Shown: piece by piece, positions 18,539-26,700 of the stretch
Numbering within the stretch: position 1 is the stretch's first letter
Layout: each line of letters opens with the position of its first letter
Source: Thiohalomonas sp041685045
Lineage (GTDB): Bacteria > Pseudomonadota > Gammaproteobacteria > Thiohalomonadales > Thiohalomonadaceae
Length of the DNA: 64,000 bases
Reading direction: 5' to 3'
Assembly (NCBI GenBank): GCA_041685045.1
Contig: JAWLGP010000014.1
Location: 57,240-121,239, forward strand
Position numbers and translations under genes: made by a program
The notes under the pieces: generated by a model
What the model was told of the DNA's origin: nothing
What the model saw: the letters and a program-made list of their open reading frames with translations, nothing else
The model's database searches: none

Positions 18539-18937
18539 GCTCATGCGTATTGCTATTGAATGGCTGGTTGCGTCGGAACATCGGTCGTTGCGATAGAAGA
18601 GACCGTAATATACGCTTCGGGCAAATTGCTTGTGGTTCATGCGCGTGAGTAGCGTTTAGACGTTCACTGATTGATCATGAGAAGACCTACGCGCCAACTG
18701 GTGAAAAGGAGCCTGTGACAGACGACTAAAAACGTGTAGCGAAATGGCTCCCTTCATTTCCCCTCTCATTCTAACCTGCTCCTTGAGGGAGAACGGTCGA
18801 TCGGTAGATGCCATTTCAACCATATATTTAGCCCTCCGTGTAGTTGCGTGTGCGTCGAGTATCCATGTGGCCGCATTTCTCGCCCTACTATTTGCTCGGT
18901 GATTAGACGTATAAATAATGAGAAAGGAGAAGGATAA
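18539..18937. other. Intergenic region upstream of the ankyrin lipoprotein
   Basis: No gene is supported in these 400 bases. The last part is AT-rich with GTATAAATAATGAGAAAGG directly before the lipoprotein start, which may include its promoter, but no clear -35/-10 pair can be named. Confidence 0.4.
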
Positions 18938-19915
18938 ATGAAGGTGTTCCTAGCCATATTGTTGGTTGTGTTGGTCGTCGCTTGCTCCAGGAGTGAAACA
19001 AGTAGCGAAAATCCCAAGAAGGCGCAAACTGCGCAGAGTGCTGAAGTTGGCAAACCAGATATGGCGACTCAGGTAAAGAGGGCGATTGCGCGAGGTGATG
19101 TAGTCAAACTGGAGCGAATGCTTGAGCAAGGATACTGTGCTAAGGATTGCTCAAGCGAAATAGCTCTTGCACTGGAGAAATCAAGAAACAAAAAGGAAGT
19201 GATTGGGGTTATACTGAGGTATGCAAGCGAAATTCACTCAGTTGAGACCGGATATTACAAGACAATTCGTAATCCAATCGAGTTCGCGATAAAGAAGCAC
19301 GAATACGAAATAGCTGGATTGTTGCTCCAGAAGACCGAACTAAAGGATTCTGGAGGTGATTACTATCACGCGTATCTGGGACCAATTCATGACGAGGATT
19401 ATCCAGATGACGCGACCATGCAGCTACTAAGTAAACTGTTTTTGTATGGATTAAGATCAAAGGATGAGCACGGCAATTTGGTGGGAGCGGCTGTTGCTAA
19501 TGACAAAATTCGGACTCTTAACTTCTTGATTAAAAGTGGATTCCCAATGAGTAAAAGGGTCATCCATAGTTATGCGATAAGCAGTAACGACCCAAATATT
19601 CTAGATGTGCTCATTAAAAATGGCGCAGACATCAACGCGAGAGATAAGGATGGGCTTACACCGCTGGAAAATCGTTTGAGTTTGAGCCCCCCGCCATCCG
19701 CAGCATTAGTTGCGCAGCTTAAGAATGCGGGAGCAACAGTTGACGAGAAAAAGATAGAGGAGAAGAAAGCGGAGTATTACAGGATCGACAAGGAACGATG
19801 TGAAGAAATAAATGCGAAATGGTGGCGCGCGTTTGCGAAGGCATCCAGGGGCGAAAAGCTCCTTCCAGGTGAAGACGTAGCATTGCCCGGATACTGCAAA
19901 AAATATCTCGATTGA
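18938..19915 (+). CDS. Ankyrin-repeat lipoprotein
   Basis: A 325-residue protein with a lipoprotein signal (MKVFLAILLVVLVVAC; cysteine at residue 16), so it is probably anchored in a membrane facing the periplasm. The middle and C-terminal parts contain ankyrin-like units, the clearest being NDPNILDVLIKNGADINARD followed by KDGLTPLENRL. The ribosome site AAGGAGAAGG precedes the ATG. It is notably AT-richer than nearby genes, suggesting separate acquisition. Ankyrin proteins bind other proteins; the partner is unknown. Confidence 0.72.
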   Translation: MKVFLAILLVVLVVACSRSETSSENPKKAQTAQSAEVGKPDMATQVKRAIARGDVVKLERMLEQGYCAKDCSSEIALALEKSRNKKEVIGVILRYASEIHSVETGYYKTIRNPIEFAIKKHEYEIAGLLLQKTELKDSGGDYYHAYLGPIHDEDYPDDATMQLLSKLFLYGLRSKDEHGNLVGAAVANDKIRTLNFLIKSGFPMSKRVIHSYAISSNDPNILDVLIKNGADINARDKDGLTPLENRLSLSPPPSAALVAQLKNAGATVDEKKIEEKKAEYYRIDKERCEEINAKWWRAFAKASRGEKLLPGEDVALPGYCKKYLD

Positions 19916-20106
19916 TGAGGAACAGATGCCAGGGAACATCGAACGGACAATGGGGCCAAGAGGCAGAGAATGATTGACGTCGATCCGGCCGCTCTCGCTG
20001 ACGATGATCAAGCTGTTTAGCAGCCCTGTCTCGGTCTGACGGCAAAGCGAACGGCCCCGCTTTCGCTAGCTACCAGACACATAGGAAAGAATATCGAAGG
20101 CCGCAG

Positions 20107-20213
20107 TTGGTCGTAAGCTGCCGGTTGCCACCTGGATTCCCGCCTTTGCGGGAATGACGGGTGTGGGTCGGAAGCTGCCGGTTGTATCTTGGATTCCCGC
20201 CTTCGCGGGACGG
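20107..20213. repeat. Tandem REP-like repeat pair with GC palindromes
   Basis: Two units of about 50 bases each contain AAGCTGCCGGTTG followed by GGATTCCCGCCTTYGCGGGA. The palindromes are at 20136-20155 and 20193-20210. Similar ATTCCCGCC...GGCGGGAAT elements are common intergenic repeats in Proteobacteria. A related inverted copy without an intact palindrome lies at 23227-23268, on the far side of the recombinase module. Confidence 0.65.
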
Positions 20214-20442
20214 CTCGGGGTCGATAGCAGGCGGGGTCGGAGACCAAGTCCCAGCAATTCCGATAACCTATCTTACGCCCAGGACTAGGCGGGGCGCCGC
20301 GGAGGGCGCCAGGGGTTAATCCCAGCCGGACCACGATGGGGAGCCGGACCACCTAGCTCTCTTCGGTCAGACGCTGGCATAGGCCGTTGGCAAGCACCTT
20401 GCGGGCTGGTCGAATCCTCGTGCATATTGCTCTCCCTCGCGA

Positions 20443-21441
20443 TTAAGGTTTTCTCTGCCCCTTTCCTTTCGCCCGGTTATCGGGCTTTCCGAGCTCCAAG
20501 ATTGTCTTTTCCAGCTTCTCGATTCTCTCAGCGTCTTTTTCTGTTCTCTCTGCTGCCCGGGCCAGTTCCTCCTGGAGTCGCTGCACCGAGGTTTGTAGGG
20601 CCCTCATTTCCCGTTCCAAGTCGCGGGACCGCTCTTCCGCGATGGTGAGGTCGCGGGTCTTTTCCTCAATAGCGCGTTCGGCCACCCCGAGCTTCTCGTC
20701 TCGCGCCGTCAACGCTCTATCATGCTCAAGTCTTTCTCGCTCGGCCTCGTTCCGCTGATAGGTGATGATGTCCCTCATGTCCGAAAGCGCCTTGGCCGAC
20801 GCTTCGCGGTCCTTCTCATGCCGGCGCTCCAAGTCCAGTCGCTCGGTTTGTATACGCGCCAACCGTTCGTTCAGAGCATGTTCTCGTTCCGCGGCTTGTT
20901 TCTCGGCTTTGGTCATGGCGGCCGTCAAGTCGTGCTTGGAATCGCGCAGGGCTTCCACCACCTTCCGTTCGCCGGCGAGCTCGGCCTCCCGCTCGATCAA
21001 AGTCCGTTCCAGCTGCTGGACCTGGTCGGACAGTTCCTCGGTGCGTTTGCGCTCGACTGCAAGTTCGCTCTCAAGGGAGTCTGCCCGGGCTAAAGCCTCG
21101 TCACGCTCGAGCTGAGCCTGCCTGTTTTCGGCGGCCAGCTGCTCGCGTTGTTCAACGATCGACGCCTCGAGTTCCTTCTCGCGCTCGGCCACGGCCGTTT
21201 CCATTTCGTTCCAGATGGAGGTCACCGCGGCGGTGATCACGTCCGGCGGCGGAGTCGCTCCAGGCAACAGGGGCGCGATCTGCTCGTTCTGGATCTCCGT
21301 CATCAGCCGCTTGATGCGCGGTAAAGAACCGCGGCCGAGGTGTTTCTGCAGACGCAGCAATCCCGGGGTTCGGACGCCCTGGGCGGCGAAGTGCTCCAAG
21401 GCCTCACGGACGTCCTGTTTGGAAACGGTAGGCGCGGCCAT
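20443..21441 (-). CDS. tnpT: KfrA/TnpT-like DNA-binding coiled-coil protein
   Basis: A 332-residue protein with an N-terminal KfrA-type DNA-binding domain (VSKQDVREALEHFAAQG, LLRLQKHLGRGSLPRIKRLM), followed by about 220 residues of continuous coiled coil rich in E, R and A. ATG at 21441 has AGGAG upstream. It is divergent from a tyrosine recombinase, the layout of the tnpT/tnpS cointegrate-resolution genes of Tn4651/Tn4652-like Tn3-family transposons, in which TnpT binds the resolution site and assists TnpS. No transposase tnpA is present. A plasmid-type KfrA function is the alternative. Confidence 0.65.
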   Translation of the reverse strand: MAAPTVSKQDVREALEHFAAQGVRTPGLLRLQKHLGRGSLPRIKRLMTEIQNEQIAPLLPGATPPPDVITAAVTSIWNEMETAVAEREKELEASIVEQREQLAAENRQAQLERDEALARADSLESELAVERKRTEELSDQVQQLERTLIEREAELAGERKVVEALRDSKHDLTAAMTKAEKQAAEREHALNERLARIQTERLDLERRHEKDREASAKALSDMRDIITYQRNEAERERLEHDRALTARDEKLGVAERAIEEKTRDLTIAEERSRDLEREMRALQTSVQRLQEELARAAERTEKDAERIEKLEKTILELGKPDNRAKGKGQRKP

Positions 21442-21469
21442 ACGACAGGTCTCCTGCATTTTATAGCGG

Positions 21470-21499
21470 CATAACGCTATACCGGAATATACCGTTATG
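21470..21499. other. Palindromic core of a probable recombination (rst-like) site
   Basis: CATAACG at 21470-21476 and CGTTATG at 21493-21499 form an inverted repeat around a short AT-rich centre; with adjacent bases 11 of 13 positions pair. It lies in the divergent region between the coiled-coil protein and the recombinase, where the TnpS/TnpT resolution site sits in known transposons. It could instead be an operator for autoregulation. Confidence 0.5.
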
Positions 21500-21980
21500 G
21501 CCGGTTGCCTTCAATCCGGTCCTTGGGTATATTTCTGGTGGGCGACAATATACATTGACGCCCACTAGACGCGCGCCGAGTGGAGGAGGGCGGTTTTCCC
21601 CCGCGGCAGAGCGACTGCAGATCACACAGGAAGAGGGGCGGTGAACAGTCCGATCGAACAGGTTGTCCTAGCGGAAGTGGTAGGCCGCTGGGCGCTGGCC
21701 TACAGCAACGTGCTTTGCCCCGTGCTGTGTCAGCGCCGCGGCGAGGCACCGTCCGCTTTCCTGGGCAACGGGCGGGCCGAGTTGACCGGTCGCGACGGAG
21801 TGCTCACCGAAGCGTCACCACTCTTGCTGTGCCGTTGCTCCTCAGTCTGCAGAACAGTTCGTGCGCGACCGGGAGGTGAAACAAGGGGTGAACGATCCCG
21901 TGTCTGTTTGCCCAAGTTTCCCCAAGCCGCAGAGATTGAGCGCGATTCCCTTTGCTCCTCTTGTCAGAAAGGATCGCTCA

Positions 21981-23030
21981 ATGGCGAATAAACAGGTGAT
22001 CGCCACTAACCAGCTTGACTCCGATGCCAAAAAGGCGCTGGCCGTCGCCGCCGAGTACGTGATGCATGTTCAGCTCGGCGTTAAAGAGAAGACGCCGGAG
22101 TATTACGTCCGGAAGGCCTATTCCGAGAACACCTACCGCGCGTACCGGGCCGACTACCAGGACTTCGTGGCCTGGGCCGGGGTGGAGAAACCTATCCCCG
22201 TGACGCCGGCGTTGATCCTCCAGTACCTCGCCGACCGAGCCGACAGCTTGGCTCCGACGACACTCGCTCACCGGGTCGCGGCCCTCTCCTTCATCCACCG
22301 TCTTCTAGGCTATGAGGACCCGACAAAAAGCGGCGCTGTCAGCGCCATGCTGCGCGGCATCCGTTCGGACCGAGTCGAGAACGGCTGGAGAGAGGATCAG
22401 GCGCCCGCATTTTCACTGGAACAGCTGCGGGCCATGCTCGGCTGTATGGGGGATTCTGTTCACGATTTACGTGACCGCGCCTTCATCCTGATCGGGCTGT
22501 TCGGCGCATTTCGCCAAAGCGAACTCACGGGCCTCACTACGGATCGCCTCGACTGGCTGGAGCGTGGCGTAGTGGTGTCGATGGGAAAGGTAAAGCAGGA
22601 CCAAGTTGCCAGCGTGCGGACCTTCAGAGCGATCCCGGCCATTGCGACCGCTAATCTTTGTCCGGTGGCTTCGCTCCAGTCCTATATGGACACGGCAGGG
22701 ATCGACAACGGCCCCGTGTTCCGCGGCATAGACCGCCATGGCAACGTGAGCCGGACAGCCATGTCCAAGAATACGGCGAACCGAATCATTCAGAAGTGGG
22801 CGGGCCGGGCGCTCCTTTCCAAGGCCGACGAGTTCTCGGTGCATTCGCTGCGGGCTTCGTTCGTGACGGTGTTGCGGGGCCTCAACATCTCCGATGCCCT
22901 GATTGCGAGGCAAACCGACCACCGTAATCTCGCTACCATGCAGATCTACGATCGACCGGAGAGTGCCTTCGACAACAATCCGGCTACGGTTCTGGCGGAG
23001 GCGCTGGGCAACTCGATCGTAAGGCGGTGA
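21981..23030 (+). CDS. tnpS: Tyrosine recombinase (TnpS-like)
   Basis: A 349-residue site-specific recombinase with an N-terminal SAM-like DNA-binding domain (YRAYRADYQDFVAWAG) and a catalytic domain holding the arginine in FGAFRQSELTGL, the HxxR box HSLRASFVT, then TDHRNLATMQIYDRP with the second histidine and the tyrosine nucleophile. ATG at 21981 follows AAGGA; the open frame from 21861 is too long. It probably acts with the divergent coiled-coil protein at the palindromic site between them. It lacks the extra helix region expected of an integron integrase. Confidence 0.75.
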   Translation: MANKQVIATNQLDSDAKKALAVAAEYVMHVQLGVKEKTPEYYVRKAYSENTYRAYRADYQDFVAWAGVEKPIPVTPALILQYLADRADSLAPTTLAHRVAALSFIHRLLGYEDPTKSGAVSAMLRGIRSDRVENGWREDQAPAFSLEQLRAMLGCMGDSVHDLRDRAFILIGLFGAFRQSELTGLTTDRLDWLERGVVVSMGKVKQDQVASVRTFRAIPAIATANLCPVASLQSYMDTAGIDNGPVFRGIDRHGNVSRTAMSKNTANRIIQKWAGRALLSKADEFSVHSLRASFVTVLRGLNISDALIARQTDHRNLATMQIYDRPESAFDNNPATVLAEALGNSIVRR

Positions 23031-23439
23031 ATCGCCCGGTCTGGTTGGAAGTCACACGGTGACGCGTGGCCAAGTGGTCTATGACACACGCCACCTGCTG
23101 AGTCTCTCAGATCTCGGGGAAGGCTATCCGTATACGCGCGCTCAGTAGTCATCCCCATACTCAAAGCGATCGGCAAGCCAGGATTTGATCGGAACTCTCC
23201 CTATCCACGAGGGTCACTGCATTTCAGCCCAAGGCGAGAATCCAAGACACAACCGGCAGCTTGCGACCCCTTGCTGACGTTCACTGTAGCATCGTTAATT
23301 TCGGCAGTGCACCAGTTGCTGACTCTCACCTCGTGAAACTCGCTGCTCAATAGCAGCCGTCCCCTCTGCCAGTGTATTGCGGTCTAGGCCGAGATGGATA
23401 CGGACGCAGGGTGATGGCACCACGGCACCCAGCCGCTGT
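23031..23439. other. Gap between recombinase and defence operon, holding an inverted repeat copy
   Basis: No gene is supported here. Bases 23227-23268 are, in reverse complement, a close match to the repeat at 20167-20205 (shared AAGCTGCCGGTTGT and TCTTGGATTC blocks), so the tnpT/tnpS module is bracketed by inverted copies. Confidence 0.5.
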
Positions 23440-23703
23440 TTATTGTTCCTTTTCCTCTAAGAGCGTTTTTCCAAAGTCCATGTTGCGCATCTGATAGCTC
23501 ATGTTTGCGTGCAACCGTGCCATCTCGTCAATACTGAGAAGGTCAATTCGACGGTTTGGAAGATAGCGCACATTGAGCAGACTATCCGGACCCCGAAGGC
23601 CCTCGGAGAAATGCATCATCCCGTTTATCAGCTGTTCTCGCGCATAGTTCATGCGCTCCTCAAACTCGGCCCTAGTGGAGGGCACTTGCATCGGCGTAAA
23701 CAT
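23440..23703 (-). CDS. Small third component of an AVAST type I-like defence operon
   Basis: An 87-residue protein, MFTPMQVPSTRAEFEERMN, mainly helical, with no motif I recognise. It starts 15 bases after the stop of the trypsin-STAND gene on the same strand, so it is very probably co-transcribed with it. In the AVAST type I layout as I remember it, a short third gene follows the large NTPase. There is no strong ribosome site, which suggests translation coupled to the upstream gene. Confidence 0.6.
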   Translation of the reverse strand: MFTPMQVPSTRAEFEERMNYAREQLINGMMHFSEGLRGPDSLLNVRYLPNRRIDLLSIDEMARLHANMSYQMRNMDFGKTLLEEKEQ

Positions 23704-23717
23704 CGCTTAGGTTCTCT

Positions 23718-26700
23718 CTAGAAATTGCTCAGCACAGCCCGTGCTTTACCATTGATTCGTAGGGTCCATCGCATTTGCCAGAAGGATGGCAGGGAAAGCG
23801 CGTCGCGTTCAATCGCAAGCAAGGCGGCCTCGTGGCGACGACTTAAAGCCAAGCTCGTCATAGTACGCCCGTGTCGCCAATGGTACCGAACGGTGTTCGA
23901 TGTCTGCGCCCCCACGACCTGCAGAAATCGAGGAGTGGGAATTGCCGGACTAATGGAACCAAAGTAAGCAATGGTCGGCACGACTCTGCCACAGACAGCG
24001 ATGGGCTCATAGGGTCCCGGTTGGGGCAACTCTGTCGCCTTGAAGGTAGGTGAGATGGGCGGTACGGGCTGTGGTTGCCCTGGAGGGACGAGGTGCGATG
24101 TGAGCTCCACATGAACGAAACGTCCTCCCATTTCCAGGAAGCATTGAAGATCGAGGAAGACCAAGTCTGCATGCGATGGTCGATAGTTTTGTTCTCTACC
24201 ACTTTCCAAGCATGCCACGAGATTTGCCAGCAACTCCCTTCCGTTCTCGGGTTCTAGGAGACTCTCTGGGTTATAGGCCCTGAGCAAAGCCTCGGCGCTT
24301 CTCAGCTTGCTGGCAGGAATGGACCGGAAGAGCGCGGTGTTTAAGGCATAGCGAACGGTTGAAGCCCAACGGCCGGTTGGAAGATTCGGGTCTTCTCGAG
24401 CGCCCCCCGCGACCAGCGATTCCAACGCGCAAGCCAATTCGACTGCCAGCGGCGAACAGGAGTCGGCCACCTGAGCCGCGAACGCGTGAAGGGTGTCTTC
24501 GGTAAGAAGGCCGAGACTGGACAAATTGCGCCAAAGCATATGCAGCGTCGTCGGAACGAAGCTTGGCGGTCGCAGATCAGGCGCAGGAGTGAGGCTTGAT
24601 ATGTTCTCAGGAAACCGCTCCTGCAGCGTCTTGAAGGCCGTCACGGCTGAATCGACACCACGCTTGCTCGCGCGCTCAGCAATTCGCATGAATGTCGCGA
24701 ATCTGCCGACATGCCGACACTGCTCGACAACCCGACCAATCTCGATGTGCGACTCGATGCGCTGCCACAATCCCGCTGGGTCTTCACGGGAGAGGATGTC
24801 CAGCGTTGCCGAGGCAATGTCCGCTCGATTTCTGCTGTCCATCGAGACAGCCAGGTGGGCGAGATTTGAAAGCCAATCTCCGTTAGCGCGTGCAAGCCAC
24901 ATTACCATGGCGGCACCGCCGTCGCGACGCGCCCATGTCGGATGGTCTAGTGTCCAAAGCAAGAGTTCAAAGAGGGACTCAGACGCAGTACCAGCCGCAG
25001 AGTTACCGATGTATGCAAAGGGCGCCGGTGAGGCGTCGCCCATGATTTGCCTGACGTGGTCAATGGCCACCTCCAACAGTGCCGCTTGCTGGGCTGCGTC
25101 GACCTTTTCTCCAACCAGAGATATAAGGTGGGATGCAATCACCCAGCGTTGCGTATGGCGCTCTTCGAGGGCCAGTGGCCCATACAGTCTGGCGAGTTCA
25201 TCGGCGTTCTTGACTTGAGCGCTGATGAGTCGGTCGGCGTCGCTGGCGGAATGGTTGTTTGACCAGACCGACCATCCTCCTGCCTGCAGCGTCTGTAGCG
25301 CCCCGATGCACTCTTGAGTCGCCACCGAGAAGTTGCGTCGGTTCAGCTGCGCGCGCGCGGTCTCAATCTGAATACGTGCGTCCTTTACTGCTGAACGTTT
25401 GCCAAACGTCCCGGGCATGAATAAGCGGTCATCCTCGGCATCCTCCTCAGCTACGTCGTCAGTTGGCTTCTTGGTATCAGCTTCAAATCTCGGCGTTTTG
25501 TCTCTGTCCTCTTGCTCATGGCGAAGACCGAAACTCGATGTCAGCTGTTCAATCTGGCGCTCGTCGAGTTTGGACATCACCTCATCCAAGAGAGGCACGT
25601 AGTCGGGACGAAGGTCGGTCGGCAGGCTTGGGACAAGGGTTCTTAACAGCAGCCAAGCTCGCTCAATGTTCAACGAGTTTGCAATCGAGCGGACCCGGGC
25701 CTTTGCCTGTGCCAAGTCATCTGCACTACTTACCAGCTCCGAGATGATGGCTGCGTACTCCCGCCCCCAGTCGGTTAGGTGTCGCTCGTCGCCATGCTGG
25801 TACACTTCGAGGAGTGCCCAACGCAACTGCCAGTTCGCTTGACCGCGGGTGTGGCGCAACAGCGCGAGCAGGGCAGCCTGCTCTTCCAGCGCTGCCCCCG
25901 GAAAGCGCATACCTACAAGTGTTGAGACGCGGTCGAGGTCGCCACTCGTCGCCTGCACGAACAACTCGTCGAGCGTTCCACAGCTCTGATGCTGGAAATA
26001 TCTGACTGCATCCGAAAAAAGTGACCGACGGCAGAGCTGCCCAATGAAATTACCCTTGTCGGCACGGATGAAACGCTGAAACGTCATCTCGCCAGTTGCA
26101 CGTTCTAAGAGGCCAGCGATTTGGGCGAGCGACGTCGCATGAACGGGGAATGCAGTGGGTAGCATCTCCAATGTGTCGCTCATTATGGACAGCTGGTCTT
26201 CTTTGTACCAGCTTGGCCCCATCGAGAATGCGAGCACCGACTTATATGTTCTAAGCGCCTCCTCGGCAGCTTCCAGTCGAGCCAGCAGCTGAACAATTTG
26301 CAGAAGCTCTGGGATGAGTTCATGCCTGTTTTCGACGTTCGCTACGACGTAATCCCTCCAGCGCAATACGAGCGCGAACACCTTGTCCGCATTCGGTCCT
26401 TCCGGGCTGCGCTCAACGAAGAGGCTTAGCACTCCGTTGAGCGTTTTCCGAAATCCTTCGTTGTAGAGACCAAGCTGTACGTCGAACCCGTGCTCTATCG
26501 CGTCGAGCAAGACCGCTGCTTTCGTCGGGAAACAGTCAAGAACCAACTTTGCAATGCGCCGGTACAGCCGCGGAACCACGGTCTCGGGAATGAAGTAGCT
26601 TGACTCCCAGTGGATACGCGATTCAAGCTTGAACGCGAAGCAAGGAAGAAGGGTCTCGGCTACGAACAACCACACGGCGTCAAGACCAGCTTGGTCTTTT

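Noticed and set aside
20107..20213. Tandem repeats as a CRISPR array
   Set aside because: Only two units, palindromic REP-like cores, no spacer regularity and no cas genes.
21981..23030. Recombinase as the integrase of the attC-like cassette
   Set aside because: It lacks the integron-integrase-specific region and sits in a TnpS/TnpT layout.
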